A DNA stretch of 64,000 nucleotides from Pseudomonas nitroreducens (GCF_024170165.1 NZ_JALJXP010000003.1:419955-483954); one strand, 5' to 3'; positions 9,007 to 21,091 are shown, counted from the first letter of the stretch. A program made the numbers and translations. Notes: generated from the letters alone by a model not told the origin.

Positions 9007-9945
9007 ATGAAAGCCGCGCAGTGGAAAGAGGACATCCGCCAACTCCAGCATTTGCGCCTGTTCCAGAACGTGGCCGCGGCCAATCTGGAGCAACTGCTCA
9101 AGGATTTCCGCGCCTGTGAACTGGAGCGCGGCGAAATCCTGCTGTCGCCGTTCAACCGCAACCACTTCCTTTATATGGTCCTCTCCGGGCACCTGACGGT
9201 GTACCTCGGCTCGCTGGACAACCAGCCGGTGAGCACCTTGCATCCGGGTGACTGCGCCGGCGAGATCAGCTTCATCGACAGCGACCACCCCTCGGCCTAC
9301 GTCGTCGCCAGCGAACCCACCACGGTGCTGCGCCTGCACCGCGAGGCACTGATCGGCCTGTTCGAGCATTCCCCGCAAGTCATGCAGAACCTCCTCGCGG
9401 TGCTCTGTGAAAAGGTCCGCGAGGGTAACCGGATCATTCTCGACACCGAGCAGAACGCCAATATCGACACCCTCACCGGGCTGTTCAATCGGCGCTGGCT
9501 GGAGCACATCTACGACCGCGAGAGCACGCGCTGCGCGTTCAACGAACAGCCCCTGTGCATGCTCATGCTCGATGTCGACCACTTCAAGAACTACAACGAC
9601 GAGCACGGCCACCTCGCCGGCGACTATGCGCTCTGCCTGGTCGCCCACACCCTGCGCAGCCAGCTGCGGCCCAAGGACAGCATGGCGCGCTACGGCGGCG
9701 AGGAGTTCGTCATCCTCCTGCCGGAAATCGCCATCGAGGAAGCCCGGCGCATCGGCAACCGCCTGCGCCAGAGTCTGGAGCAGGTCGCCTCCTTCTATTC
9801 GCCAGTGGGGGTGCTGCCCGGCGTCACCGTCTCCCTCGGCCTGGCCGAGATGGACATCCAGGAAAACCTGCCGAGCCTGATCCTGCGCGCCGACGGCGCC
9901 CTCTACCAGGCCAAGCAGAAGGGCCGCAATTGCCTCTGCGGCTGA
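9007..9945 (+). CDS. Diguanylate cyclase with N-terminal cyclic-nucleotide-binding-like domain
   Basis: Predicted soluble 312-residue enzyme making c-di-GMP. An N-terminal cNMP/CRP-like beta-roll (about residues 15-130, with a GDCAGEISFID phosphate-cassette-like stretch) is joined to a GGDEF domain. The active site GGEEF is at 230-234, and an RPKD inhibitory I-site lies five residues upstream, so product inhibition is expected. There is no EAL domain. The start is uncertain: an in-frame ATG at 8929 would add 26 residues, and neither start has a good ribosome-binding site. I recall no such gene next to PA3860 in PAO1. It could set c-di-GMP levels sensed by Alg44, but that is inference. Confidence 0.88.
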   Translation: MKAAQWKEDIRQLQHLRLFQNVAAANLEQLLKDFRACELERGEILLSPFNRNHFLYMVLSGHLTVYLGSLDNQPVSTLHPGDCAGEISFIDSDHPSAYVVASEPTTVLRLHREALIGLFEHSPQVMQNLLAVLCEKVREGNRIILDTEQNANIDTLTGLFNRRWLEHIYDRESTRCAFNEQPLCMLMLDVDHFKNYNDEHGHLAGDYALCLVAHTLRSQLRPKDSMARYGGEEFVILLPEIAIEEARRIGNRLRQSLEQVASFYSPVGVLPGVTVSLGLAEMDIQENLPSLILRADGALYQAKQKGRNCLCG

Positions 9946-10023
9946 GCCCGCTGCCCTTCCCCTTCCCTTCTGTTAGATTGCGCCCCAGCGAAAAACCAAT
10001 AACAACAAAGCTGGGAAGCTGAT

Positions 10024-11181
10024 ATGCGCAAACTGCTGATCGTCCTGCTCATCCTGCTGGCCGTTGGCCTGGGGATCTTCTTCAACCTGCCGGGCTACAT
10101 GGACCGGAAGATGAATACCGTGGCCAGCCCGCCGCCTTACCCCGCCTCGCCGCAGGCCCAGGCGCTGCACCAGAGCCTGTTCGTCGCCGACCTGCACGAC
10201 GATGCCCTGCTCTGGGACCGCAACCTGCTGGATCGCCACGACCACGGCCACACCGACCTGCCGCGCCTGCTCGAAGGCCACGTCGGCCTGCAGGTGTTCT
10301 CCACCGTCACCAAGACCCCGCGCGGCCTGAACTACGACAGCAACAGTGCCGACAGCGACAACATCACCCCGCTGGTGATCGCCCAGCGCTGGCCGGCGCG
10401 CACCTGGAACAGCCTGCTCGAACGCGCGCTCTACCAGGGCGAATTGCTCGACAAGGCCGCCGCCGACAGCCAGGGCAAGCTCACCCTGGTGCGCAGCCGC
10501 GACGACCTGACCCGCTACCTCGCCGCCTGGCAGAAGGACCCCAAGCAGTTGGCCGCCGTGCTCGCCACCGAAGGCCTGCACCCGCTCGAAGGCAAGCTGG
10601 AGAACATCGACCGCATGTACGACGCGGGATTCCGCATCATGGGCCTGACCCACTTCTTCGACAACGAAGTCGGCGGCTCCGCCCACGGCCTGAAGAAAGG
10701 CGGCCTGACCGAGTTCGGCCGCCAGGTCATCCCGCGCCTGGAAGACAAGAAGATGCTGATCGACCTGGCCCACGCCTCGCGCCCGCTGATCGACGACGTG
10801 CTGGCGATCGCCAGGCGCCCGGTGATCGTCTCCCATACCGGCGTCGCTGGCACCTGCCCCGGCCCGCGCAATCTCACCGACGCGCACCTGCGCGGCATCG
10901 CCAGCACCGGCGGGGTGATCGGCATTGGTTACTGGGACGGCGCGGTGTGCGAGACTTCGGTGGACGCCATCGTCAAGGCCATGCGCTACGCTGCCGACAA
11001 GGTGGGCGTCGAACACGTGGCGCTGGGCTCGGATTTCGACGGCGCAGTGAATGCGCCCTTCGACACCACCGGCCTCGCACAGCTGACCCAGGGCCTGGCA
11101 AAAGCCGGCTTCAGCGACCAGGACATCGCCGCCATCATGGGCGGAAACGTCCGCCGGCTGCTGCTGGAGAGCCTTCCGTAG
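10024..11181 (+). CDS. Membrane-anchored dipeptidase, peptidase family M19
   Basis: 385-residue protein with an N-terminal membrane anchor or signal segment (LLIVLLILLAVGLGIFF, residues 4-20) followed by a renal-dipeptidase-like zinc hydrolase domain. The metal ligands HxD (H58-D60 in ADLHDDALLW), a Glu in ATEGLHPLEG, a His in VSHTGVAG and the GSDFDGA motif are all present, so it should be active on dipeptides in the periplasm. GGGAAG precedes the ATG by 5 bp. It is separated by about 80 bp from the cyclase gene and 96 bp from rhlB. Confidence 0.9.
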   Translation: MRKLLIVLLILLAVGLGIFFNLPGYMDRKMNTVASPPPYPASPQAQALHQSLFVADLHDDALLWDRNLLDRHDHGHTDLPRLLEGHVGLQVFSTVTKTPRGLNYDSNSADSDNITPLVIAQRWPARTWNSLLERALYQGELLDKAAADSQGKLTLVRSRDDLTRYLAAWQKDPKQLAAVLATEGLHPLEGKLENIDRMYDAGFRIMGLTHFFDNEVGGSAHGLKKGGLTEFGRQVIPRLEDKKMLIDLAHASRPLIDDVLAIARRPVIVSHTGVAGTCPGPRNLTDAHLRGIASTGGVIGIGYWDGAVCETSVDAIVKAMRYAADKVGVEHVALGSDFDGAVNAPFDTTGLAQLTQGLAKAGFSDQDIAAIMGGNVRRLLLESLP

Positions 11182-11277
11182 CCCAAGTCAATAGGCAGAA
11201 TGCCCGTGGCACTTCGCCCTGCGGGCATCTTGCATTACACTGGCGGCCGTTCATTCCTTAACCAGTACGAGACCAAC

Positions 11278-12828
11278 GTGCTCAAAGCACTCAAGAAAAT
11301 CTTCAGCAAGGGTGATGGCGAGCAGCCCGTCACCACGCCGGCAGCCCCCGCTCCCGCTGCCTCCCAGCCCGCCCCGAGCGGCGAAAAGCGTCCGCGCAAA
11401 CCGCGCAATCCGCGCCCCGAAGGTGACACTTCGGAGAAGCCGGCCCGCGGTCCGAAGAGCGACAAACCCCGCGCCGAGCGTTCCGAGAAAGGCGAACGCG
11501 GCGAAAAACGCGAGCACGCTCCCAGGCAGGAGCCTGCCAAGGCCGAAGGCGCCGACAAGCCCCGCGAGCCGAAGCCGCGCCGTGAGCGCAAGCCGCGCCC
11601 GCCGGTGGTCGACAACTGGAAGCTGGAAGACTTCGTGGTCGAGCCGGCCGAAGGCAAGACGCGCTTCCACGACTTCAACCTCGACCCGCGCCTGATGCAC
11701 GCCATCCATGACCTGGGCTTCCCCTACTGCACGCCGATCCAGGCGCAGGTACTGGGCTTCACCCTGCGTGGCCAGGACGCCATCGGCCGCGCCCAGACCG
11801 GCACCGGCAAGACCGCCGCGTTCCTCATCTCGATCATCACCCAGTTGCTGCAGACCCCGCCGCCGAAAGAGCGCTACATGGGTGAGCCGCGTGCGCTGAT
11901 CATCGCGCCGACCCGCGAGCTGGTGGTGCAGATCGCCAACGACGCCATCGGCCTGGCCAAGTACACCGGCCTGAACGTCATGAGCTTCGTCGGCGGCATG
12001 GACTTCGACAAGCAGCTCAAGACCCTGGAATCGCGCTTCTGCGACATCCTGGTCGCCACCCCGGGCCGTCTGCTGGACTTCAACCAGCGCGGCGAGGTGC
12101 ACCTGGACATGGTCGAAGTGATGGTGCTGGACGAAGCCGACCGCATGCTCGACATGGGCTTCATCCCGCAGGTCCGCCAGATCATCCGCCAGACCCCGTA
12201 CAAGGGCGAGCGCCAGACCCTGCTGTTCTCCGCCACCTTCACCGACGACGTGATGAACCTGGCCAAACAGTGGACCGTCGACCCGGCCATCGTCGAGATC
12301 GAGCCGGAGAACGTCGCCAGCGATACCGTCGAGCAGCACGTCTATGCCGTTGCCGGCAGCGACAAGTACAAGCTGCTGTACAACCTGATCGCGCAGAACG
12401 ACTGGACCCGCGTGATGGTCTTCGCCAACCGCAAGGACGAAGTGCGCCGCATCGAGGAACGCCTGACCAAGGACGGCATCAGCGCCGCCCAGATGTCCGG
12501 CGACGTGCCGCAGCACAAGCGCATCAAGGTTCTGGAAGGCTTCCGCGAAGGCAAGATCCGCGTCCTGGTCGCCACCGACGTTGCCGGCCGCGGCATCCAC
12601 GTCGACGGCATCAGCCACGTGATCAACTTCACCCTGCCCGAAGATCCGGACGACTACGTGCACCGCATCGGCCGTACCGGCCGTGCCGGCAGCACCGGTA
12701 CCTCGATCAGCTTCGCCGGCGAGGACGATGCCTTCGCCCTGCCGCCGATCGAGGAACTGCTGGGCCGCAAGATCAACTGCGAGATGCCGCCCACCGAGCT
12801 GCTCAAGCCGGTACCGCGCAAGCACTGA
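11278..12828 (+). CDS. rhlB: ATP-dependent RNA helicase RhlB
   Basis: DEAD-box helicase of 516 residues, the family member associated with RNA-degradosome work in gamma-proteobacteria. A Q-motif (TPIQAQV) is followed by Walker A AQTGTGKT at 172-179, DEAD at 285-288, SAT, and HRIGRTGR in the second RecA domain. The first roughly 110 residues are a Pro/Ala/Lys/Arg-rich, probably disordered extension. I start at GTG 11278, giving VLKALKKIF, which matches the P. aeruginosa protein as I remember it. The frame is open to 11200, but those residues look like leader. A rho-independent terminator follows. Confidence 0.9.
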   Translation: MLKALKKIFSKGDGEQPVTTPAAPAPAASQPAPSGEKRPRKPRNPRPEGDTSEKPARGPKSDKPRAERSEKGERGEKREHAPRQEPAKAEGADKPREPKPRRERKPRPPVVDNWKLEDFVVEPAEGKTRFHDFNLDPRLMHAIHDLGFPYCTPIQAQVLGFTLRGQDAIGRAQTGTGKTAAFLISIITQLLQTPPPKERYMGEPRALIIAPTRELVVQIANDAIGLAKYTGLNVMSFVGGMDFDKQLKTLESRFCDILVATPGRLLDFNQRGEVHLDMVEVMVLDEADRMLDMGFIPQVRQIIRQTPYKGERQTLLFSATFTDDVMNLAKQWTVDPAIVEIEPENVASDTVEQHVYAVAGSDKYKLLYNLIAQNDWTRVMVFANRKDEVRRIEERLTKDGISAAQMSGDVPQHKRIKVLEGFREGKIRVLVATDVAGRGIHVDGISHVINFTLPEDPDDYVHRIGRTGRAGSTGTSISFAGEDDAFALPPIEELLGRKINCEMPPTELLKPVPRKH

Positions 12829-12844
12829 TCGCTCGCGCACCAGA

Positions 12845-12877
12845 AGAAGGCGAAGCCGCAGGGCTTCGCCTTTTTTG
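12845..12877 (+). terminator. Rho-independent terminator after rhlB
   Basis: GGCGAAGCC and GGCTTCGCC arms form a strong stem closed by a short loop and followed by TTTTTT, 17 bp beyond the rhlB stop codon. Confidence 0.9.
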
Positions 12878-13127
12878 TTTCCACCGGCGTTACCGCGGGT
12901 GACGCATTCCCCTGCCTAGAGCCTCCCATTCCTCCTGCCGGACCCGCTGGGACGACCGTACGGCATCCCCCCGCAAACAATGGCCACGCGCCATTACCCG
13001 CGTCATTACGGCGAGATGGGCCACGCCCCGGCCCTTTCTGCTCAGTTTTATTTACAGACGTAAAAAAATTCGCACGCTTCTTGCAAAGCACGCGAGAACA
13101 ATTCCAAGAACTCGTCGGAATCCTCCC

Positions 13128-15086
13128 ATGCCCTTGCGCGCCAAACTTGCTCTGAGTTTCCTCTCGGTCGGCCTGATCCCCGTGCTGGTGATGGCCATCG
13201 TGGTCTATCTCCAGGCCAGCCGTGCCCTCGAAGAACAAAGCCTGAACGCTCTGGAGGCGGTCGCCAGTATCAAGCAGCGGCAGCTGATGGACGCCTGGAA
13301 GGCGCGTAACGACCAACTCAGCAGCCTCGCCACCAACCTGGGCAGCAACTACGCCGGGCTGGACAGTGAATCCCTGGTCACCACCGCCAACTACGACCGC
13401 CCGGTGTTCGAGAACTTCATCAAGACCTTCGGCTACCGCGAGCTACGCCTGGTGGCCGGCGACGGCACCGTGGTGTTCAGCCTCGGTCGTGGCGTCGACT
13501 ACCAGCAGAACATCGGCACCCCGCAGTGGCGCGACACCGCCTTCGGCAAGTTCATCCGCACCGCGCTGGACAGCGGCAAGGCCAGCATCAGCGACCTGGA
13601 ACTGGCGCCCAACGACCAGCAGCCCGTGCAATGGCTGGCCGCGCCGATCAAGGACAACGGCAAGCTGCAACTGCTGCTGGTACTGGAACTGCCGCTCGCT
13701 TCGATCAACGAAGTGATGCAGAACCGCCAGGGCCTGGGCGACGCCGGCGAAACCTATCTGGTCGGCGGCGACGGCAGCCTGCGCTCGGATTCGGTGCGCT
13801 TCGCCGATCACCACGTGCGCCGCGACAAGGAAAGCCCCAGCGCCATCCCCGGCCAGGCCATCGAGAAAGCCCTGGCCGGCGAGCAGGGCCGCCTCACCGA
13901 ACCCGGCCTGAGTAACGAGACAGCACTGAAATCCTTCGTGCCGCTGAACCTGGACGGCCTGCACTGGGCGCTGGTGGCGGAAATGGACCAAGCCCAGGCC
14001 TTCGCCCCGGTACGCAAGCTGATGTGGCAGATCCTCGTGCTCGGCGTCCTGACCCTGCTCGGCGTCGCCGCCGGCACCTGGCTGGTCAGCCGCAGCGTGA
14101 TGCGTCCGCTGGGCGGCGAGCCGGCCAGCATGGCGGCCCTGGCCCAGCGCCTGGCCAGCGGCGAACTGCGCCTGAGCGACGACGCCAGCGCCAGCAGCGG
14201 CCTGATGCAGGCCCTGCGCGAAATGACCACGGCCTGGCGTCAGGTGGTCGAACGCCTGCGCCAGGCCAGCGAGGCCGTGGGCGACGCCAGCGGCGACATC
14301 CTCGACGCCGCCGGACGCACCAGTAACCACCTCGACCAGCAGCAGGAAGCCCTGGAGATGGTGGTCAGCGCGGTGGACCAGATGGCCGCCACCGTGCAGG
14401 AAATCGCCGGCAGCGCCAGCCGCAGCGCCGATGGCAGTGCCGCCGCGCGACAAGCCTTCGTCGCCATGCAGGGCACCCTGCAGCACATGATCGGCCGCCA
14501 GGACCAATTGCTGGTCGGCCTGCGCCAGGCCGACGGCGTGGTGCAGACCCTGGCCGGCGAGAGCCAGCAGATCGGCTCGGTGCTGGACGTGATCCGCTCC
14601 ATCGCCGAACAGACCAACCTGCTCGCCCTCAACGCCGCCATCGAAGCCGCCCGCGCCGGCGAAGCAGGCCGTGGCTTTGCCGTGGTCGCCGACGAGGTAC
14701 GCAGCCTCGCCCAGCGCACCCGCAGCGCCACCGACGAGATCGTCGCCATCGTCGGCAGCCTGGGCGACTCCTCCGTCCAGGCACAGTCGAGCATGAGCGG
14801 CGCCAGCGAACAGGCGCACACCCTGGAGCACGACACCCAGGCCGTGCTGCAGGCCCTCGGCGCCCTCGACGAGTCCCTGCAGGGCGTACACGCCATGGCC
14901 TTCCAGATTGCCGCCGCCGCCGAAGAGCAGGCTGCCACGACCCAGGAAGTGAACCAGCACATGCACCGCCTGAGCGACATGACCGTGGAGAACCGCAAAA
15001 CCGCCGCGCACACCCGCGACTGCGGCGAGCACCTGCGCCGCGTCGCCGGCAGCCAGGAAGAGCTGGTGGCGCAGTTCAAGCTCTGA
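13128..15086 (+). CDS. Methyl-accepting chemotaxis protein
   Basis: 652-residue transmembrane chemoreceptor. Membrane segment 1 is at residues 8-29. A periplasmic dCache-like sensor runs to about 295, and membrane segment 2 is near 300-322. A HAMP linker is followed by a cytoplasmic signalling domain whose conserved hairpin tip ([19 protein letters not shown]) begins at residue 494. No CheR/CheB-binding pentapeptide is visible at the C-terminus. The ligand is not predictable. The ribosome-binding site is weak. The gene stands alone between rhlB and the next membrane protein, and I do not recall it at this place in PAO1. Confidence 0.93.
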   Translation: MPLRAKLALSFLSVGLIPVLVMAIVVYLQASRALEEQSLNALEAVASIKQRQLMDAWKARNDQLSSLATNLGSNYAGLDSESLVTTANYDRPVFENFIKTFGYRELRLVAGDGTVVFSLGRGVDYQQNIGTPQWRDTAFGKFIRTALDSGKASISDLELAPNDQQPVQWLAAPIKDNGKLQLLLVLELPLASINEVMQNRQGLGDAGETYLVGGDGSLRSDSVRFADHHVRRDKESPSAIPGQAIEKALAGEQGRLTEPGLSNETALKSFVPLNLDGLHWALVAEMDQAQAFAPVRKLMWQILVLGVLTLLGVAAGTWLVSRSVMRPLGGEPASMAALAQRLASGELRLSDDASASSGLMQALREMTTAWRQVVERLRQASEAVGDASGDILDAAGRTSNHLDQQQEALEMVVSAVDQMAATVQEIAGSASRSADGSAAARQAFVAMQGTLQHMIGRQDQLLVGLRQADGVVQTLAGESQQIGSVLDVIRSIAEQTNLLALNAAIEAARAGEAGRGFAVVADEVRSLAQRTRSATDEIVAIVGSLGDSSVQAQSSMSGASEQAHTLEHDTQAVLQALGALDESLQGVHAMAFQIAAAAEEQAATTQEVNQHMHRLSDMTVENRKTAAHTRDCGEHLRRVAGSQEELVAQFKL

Positions 15087-15100
15087 GGCTGAGATGACGC

Positions 15101-15130
15101 GGAGAGGCCTTGTCGCAGGCGGGCCTCTCT
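15101..15130 (+). terminator. Hairpin after the chemoreceptor gene
   Basis: GAGAGGCC (15102-15109) pairs with GGCCTCTC (15122-15129) across a 12-base loop, 15 bp after the stop codon. Only two T residues follow, so termination is a weak inference. Confidence 0.4.
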
Positions 15131-15295
15131 TGCAAGCGGTCAGGCCCGTGGCCTTTCGTCCACGATCCTGGAGCCTCCAATAGCTCCAGCACCCACATAC
15201 AGGAAGATTCACACAGAGTCACAGGCAAAATCCTGAAGACCAGAAAAACCGTCAGACCTAGACTCGGAACCTTCCTCCATCCGTTCCTACTGACC

Positions 15296-16336
15296 ATGTC
15301 TCTGAAAATCACCGCCGACGACCTGCGTCGCGCCGTCACCGACGGCATCCTTCAGCCCGGCCAGGATCAGACGCTACTCGACTGGCTGAGCCGAGAGCCA
15401 ACCACCCGCGGCGACCTGAACCTGGCCAATACTGCCTACTACTTCGGTGCCCTGCTGGTCATGGGCGCCCTGGGCTGGCTGCTGACTGACGCCTGGATGA
15501 GCGTGGGCGACGTCGCCCTGCTGTCGATCAGCCTGATCTACATGCTGCTGTTCACCCTCACTGGCCGCAGTCTCTGGTCACGCGGGCTGCGCATCCCCGG
15601 CGGACTACTCGGTGCGGTGGCGGTCAGTCTCACGCCGCTGGTGGTCTTCGCCATCGAGCGGATGACCGGCCTGTGGCCGATGGACGATACCCAGACCAGT
15701 TACCACGACTACTACCAGTGGGTGCAGGGCGGTTTCCTGGCCATGGAGGTTGCCACCGTCCTGGTTGGCCTGCTGATGCTCCGGCTGCTGCCCTTCCCCT
15801 TCGTCATGCTGCCGATCGCCATCGCCCTTTGGTTCATGTCCATGGACCTGTGCGGAGTGCTGTATCCGGACGGGTTCACCTGGTACGTGCGCTACGAAAT
15901 TTCGCTCTACTTTGGGCTGGTGTTGCTCCTCACCAGCCTGCTGATCGACGGACGAACCCGCCAGGACTTCGCCTTCTGGGGTTACCTGGTCGGCCTGTTG
16001 GCCTTCTGCGGCGGCCTGAGCCAGCTGGATAACGGCAGCCAATGGGGTGGCGCGATCTATTGCCTGATCAACCTGGGCCTCATGGCACTGGCCGTGGCAC
16101 TGCGGCGCACGGTCTTCATGGTGTTTGGCGGGATCGGCATCTGGGGCTACCTGGGCTACCTGTCGTACTCGGTATTCCAGGACTCGCTCATGTTCCCGAT
16201 CATCCTGACCCTGCTCGGCCTGGCCCTGATCGCGCTGGGGATCGCCTACTCGAAACTCCGCGAACTCTTGACCTCCAACCTGCGCTCGGGACTCCCCGAC
16301 AGTCTGCTCAGGTACATCCCGGCACTGCGCCATTGA
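15296..16336 (+). CDS. Multispanning inner-membrane protein (DUF2157-like), function unknown
   Basis: 346 residues. A short soluble N-terminal helix region (SLKITADDLRRAVTDGILQPGQ) is followed by about ten hydrophobic spans from residue 48 onward, with short loops. The N-terminal layout resembles DUF2157-type membrane proteins, but I cannot confirm the family. I prefer ATG 15296 over the open frame from 15110 because the upstream residues are not membrane-like and overlap a repeat-rich leader. There are no catalytic motifs. No operon partner: it is 200 bp from the chemoreceptor and 74 bp upstream of dauB. Confidence 0.75.
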   Translation: MSLKITADDLRRAVTDGILQPGQDQTLLDWLSREPTTRGDLNLANTAYYFGALLVMGALGWLLTDAWMSVGDVALLSISLIYMLLFTLTGRSLWSRGLRIPGGLLGAVAVSLTPLVVFAIERMTGLWPMDDTQTSYHDYYQWVQGGFLAMEVATVLVGLLMLRLLPFPFVMLPIAIALWFMSMDLCGVLYPDGFTWYVRYEISLYFGLVLLLTSLLIDGRTRQDFAFWGYLVGLLAFCGGLSQLDNGSQWGGAIYCLINLGLMALAVALRRTVFMVFGGIGIWGYLGYLSYSVFQDSLMFPIILTLLGLALIALGIAYSKLRELLTSNLRSGLPDSLLRYIPALRH

Positions 16337-16410
16337 TCCGAGCAGGATGACGCCCGGCGGAACATACGATAGAGTCCATAATGGAAAATTAATCCACTAT
16401 GGAGTCTCGC

Positions 16411-18502
<2,092 letters not shown>

Positions 18503-18580
18503 GCCGCCGTTCGTGACAGCCCGCGGGCGCTTGCGGCACACTCGCCAGCGCCTGTCCTACCGCCTTCGAGAGCCTTGCCC

Positions 18581-19204
18581 ATGACCGCCGCTGATCCGCT
18601 GGACAACTACAAGGCCATCGCCGACGCCATCGCCGCGCTGTTCTTCCCCCACGCCGAAGTGGTCATCCACGACCTGCGCAACCAGCGCGTGGCCTACCTG
18701 GCGAACAACATCTCCAAGCGCGAGATCGGCGACGATTCGGCGCTGGAAGACATGCTCGAAGGCGGCAGTGACGAACGCAACATCGGCCCCTACGAGAAGC
18801 TCAACTGGGACGGCCAGAAGATCCGCTCCATCAGCACCGTGCTGCGCGACGCGAGGGGCGAGCCACTGGCGGTGTTGTGCATCAACCTCAACATCACCCT
18901 GTTCGAGACCGCCAAGGCGGCGCTCGACCTGTTCCTCTCCTCCAGCAAGGTCATCCCGCAACCGGATGCCTTGTTCCGCGACGACTGGCAGGAGCGCATC
19001 AACACCTTCCTGCATGGCTGGCTGCAGCAGCGCCAGCTGAGCCTCTCCACCCTCAGCCGCGACCACAAGCGCGAACTGGTCCTGGCCCTGCACGCCGAGG
19101 GCGCGTTCAAGGGCAAGAGCGCGGCGAACTACGTGGCCAACGTGCTGAACATGGGCCGCGCGACGGTGTACAAGCACCTGAAGGAGTTGAAGGAGGAGGT
19201 TTGA
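18581..19204 (+). CDS. dauR: DauR-type transcriptional regulator of D-arginine catabolism
   Basis: 207-residue cytosolic regulator with an N-terminal YheO-like PAS domain (about residues 10-120, starting DPLDNYKAIADAIAALF) and a C-terminal helix-turn-helix (SAANYVANVLNMGRATVYKHLKEL, about 180-203). In P. aeruginosa DauR represses dauBAR and is relieved by arginine. The same role is inferred here from position, 78 bp after dauA. ATG 18581 was chosen. A TTG two codons earlier is possible. Confidence 0.88.
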   Translation: MTAADPLDNYKAIADAIAALFFPHAEVVIHDLRNQRVAYLANNISKREIGDDSALEDMLEGGSDERNIGPYEKLNWDGQKIRSISTVLRDARGEPLAVLCINLNITLFETAKAALDLFLSSSKVIPQPDALFRDDWQERINTFLHGWLQQRQLSLSTLSRDHKRELVLALHAEGAFKGKSAANYVANVLNMGRATVYKHLKELKEEV

Positions 19205-19234
19205 TTCCTTCCTTCTCCCGCCCCAGCCTGCCCT

Positions 19235-19460
19235 TGTAGGAGCGAGCTTGCTCGCGAACCGCACACTGCCGCCGTCACCGGCGAATGCTTGCAATCCCTT
19301 GGGACCGGCGCGCCAGGATCGATGGGTATCGCTGCGCTCCACGCCATGCTACGGCGAGGTCTTCCTATTGCCACCGTGCAGATGGGAGGATTCGCGGACA
19401 AGGTCCGCTCCTACGGGAGGCGCCGAGTTGGGCGGGTTCGCGAGCAAGCTCGCTCCTACG
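19235..19460. repeat. Composite REP-like module with 25 bp perfect inverted ends
   Basis: 19236-19260 (GTAGGAGCGAGC...) is the exact reverse complement of 19435-19459. Inside lie a GATGGGTATCGCTGCGCTCC unit (19320-19339) and another GTAGGAGCG-type arm near 19391-19415. The internal order is repeated at 63681-63820 downstream of algA. Confidence 0.75.
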
Positions 19461-19471
19461 AAGTGCACCAC

Positions 19472-19532
<61 letters not shown>

Positions 19533-19539
19533 ACTCGAA

Positions 19540-19790
19540 AGTCTTCCAGAGAAACCTCCGCGCACTCCGACTGCCCCGTTCAGGAGGCCTCGTTGAAGCG
19601 GAGTTTCAGGGGTTGAGCGACATGGATGTCGCGAGAGCCACGATGGGCCAGGGATGGCCCGTCGTGGCGTGCCCCTGAAACTTCGCTTCAACGAGGGAAT
19701 TTTTCGCCTAAGCGAAAAACCGGATGATTGGGGCAAGACCTTTGCCTTCTTTGGGTCGTTTGCCAAAGAAGGTCGCCCGAGGGGGCGAAA
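19540..19790 (+). repeat. Multi-hairpin dispersed element, copy A
   Basis: The outer stem is 19588-19612 with 19672-19696 (25 bp, one G-T pair). Within it are hairpins 19617-19632 (7 bp stem, 2-base loop) and 19638-19667 (13 bp stem, GGGA loop). Downstream hairpins are at 19700-19719 (8 bp), 19745-19772 (9 bp) and 19773-19788 (6 bp). The same architecture recurs at 63339-63591 on the minus strand and from 63875. There is no terminal direct duplication and no transposase. Confidence 0.85.
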
Positions 19791-19871
19791 CACAGAGTCC
19801 GCGCGTCCATGGAAGCGGCGCTGGAACACCCAGGCCAACGCAGCGAACCTGCAATATCAGGGCAAAGGAGA

Positions 19872-19915
19872 ACGTCGGCCCTGCCGACGGATCGCGGGCA
19901 TGGCCCGCTCCTACG
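19872..19915 (-). repeat. REP-like module (GGCCCGCTCCTAC end)
   Basis: This stretch, starting AACGTCGGCCCTGCCGACGG and ending GGCCCGCTCCTAC, also lies on the distal side of copy B of the multi-hairpin element (reverse complement at 63238-63283). It therefore looks like a module of the same mosaic. Confidence 0.7.
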
Positions 19916-19937
19916 ACGACTGAAAATCCGGCGCAAC

Positions 19938-19963
19938 GAAAAAGACCGCCCGGAGGCGGCCTT
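19938..19963 (-). terminator. Rho-independent terminator of the amino-acid binding-protein gene
   Basis: Read leftward, GGCCGCC-TCCG-GGCGGTC is followed by TTTTTC (19943-19938), 22 bp after the stop codon at 19985. Confidence 0.85.
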
Positions 19964-19984
19964 TTCTGCGAGGCGACGGGAAGA

Positions 19985-20761
19985 TCAGTCGCCGTAGATG
20001 TCGCTCTTGAAGTACTTGCCCTCGATGGCCTTGTACTTGCCATTGGCGCGCAGCGCGTCGATGGCGGCGTTGAGCTGGCCGACCAGCTCGGTGTTGCCCT
20101 TGCGTACCGCGATACCGGCGCCCTCGCCGAAGTATTTCGGGTCCTTGAACTCCGGCCCGATGAAGGCGAAACCCTTGCCGCGCGGGGTTTCCAGGAAGCC
20201 GATCTCCAGCGGAATGGAATCGGCGAAGGTGCCATCGAGGCGGCCCGCCAGCAGGTCCAGGTAGATCTCGTCCTGGCTGGTGTAACGCACCACGTTGGCG
20301 CCGGCCTTGCCCAGTACCTCGGTGGCGAAACGGTCGGCAGTGGAGCCGCGCTGCACGCCGATGTTCTTGCCCTTGAGCTGGCTGAACTGCTCGTCCAGTT
20401 GCGAGCCTTCCTTCATCACCAGGCGGCCCGGGGTGAAGTAGTACTTGTGGGTGAAGTCCACCGAATGCTTGCGCTCTTCGGTGATGGTGATGGAGGACAG
20501 CGCGGCATCGATCTTGCGCACCTTCAGCGAGGGGATCAGGCCGTCGTATTCCTGCTCGACCCACTGGCACTTGCGCTTCATCTCTTCGCACAGCGCATTG
20601 CCGATGTCGTAGTCGAAGCCGGCGATGCCGCCTTCGGGGGTCTTGTAGGCGAAGGGCGGGTAGGCCGCCTCGATGCCGATGCGCAGCGGCTTGTCGTCGG
20701 CATGAGAGAAGGTGGCGAAGGCGGCCAGCATCAGGCCGCCCAGCAGGGCTTTGCGATTCAT
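19985..20761 (-). CDS. Lysine/arginine/ornithine-type ABC transporter periplasmic binding protein
   Basis: 258-residue secreted solute-binding protein family 3 member. A cleavable signal ([21 protein letters not shown]) is followed by the typical mature start [17 protein letters not shown] and the [18 protein letters not shown] segment seen in ArgT/HisJ/LAO proteins. GGAGT precedes the ATG. No permease or ATPase genes adjoin, so it must share membrane components encoded elsewhere. Its place next to dauBAR, as for PA3865, suggests arginine or ornithine as ligand, which is inference. Confidence 0.9.
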   Translation of the reverse strand: MNRKALLGGLMLAAFATFSHADDKPLRIGIEAAYPPFAYKTPEGGIAGFDYDIGNALCEEMKRKCQWVEQEYDGLIPSLKVRKIDAALSSITITEERKHSVDFTHKYYFTPGRLVMKEGSQLDEQFSQLKGKNIGVQRGSTADRFATEVLGKAGANVVRYTSQDEIYLDLLAGRLDGTFADSIPLEIGFLETPRGKGFAFIGPEFKDPKYFGEGAGIAVRKGNTELVGQLNAAIDALRANGKYKAIEGKYFKSDIYGD

Positions 20762-21001
20762 CGATGAACTCCGTTGTGTGGTCGCCGGGGCGAGCGCCGG
20801 CCGGTACGTCCTGGCAGTGAGTACGGCATGTCTTGGTTCGTCCAGGGGCGCGACGCGGAAGGTCGCAGCGGCATTGCCTTGCCCTCACCCAGGCGAACGA
20901 CTTCTTGTTCTGGTCCGTCCACGCGCGAGCGCACGTAAACTTAAAATCCAATCTGGACTAAAAAGTACACAACGTCAATCGTCCTTGCCGCGGCCGCGAC
21001 G

Positions 21002-21091
21002 GTAGGGCGCATAACGCCCCAAGCGTTATCCGCCGCGCTTGACCATCGGTGCCGGGACGGCGGATAAGGCGTTCCGCTTTATTCGCCCTAT
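21002..21091. repeat. GTAGGGCG-family palindromic element
   Basis: Arms GTAGGGCGCATAACG and CTTTATTCGCCCTA with internal GCGTTATCCGCC / GGCGGATAAGGCG. Members of the same family lie at 35914-35992 and 61449-61533. Confidence 0.75.

Noticed and set aside
11251..12840. A 529-codon open frame antisense to rhlB
   Set aside because: Shadow of a highly expressed-looking helicase gene with complete DEAD-box motifs on the other strand.
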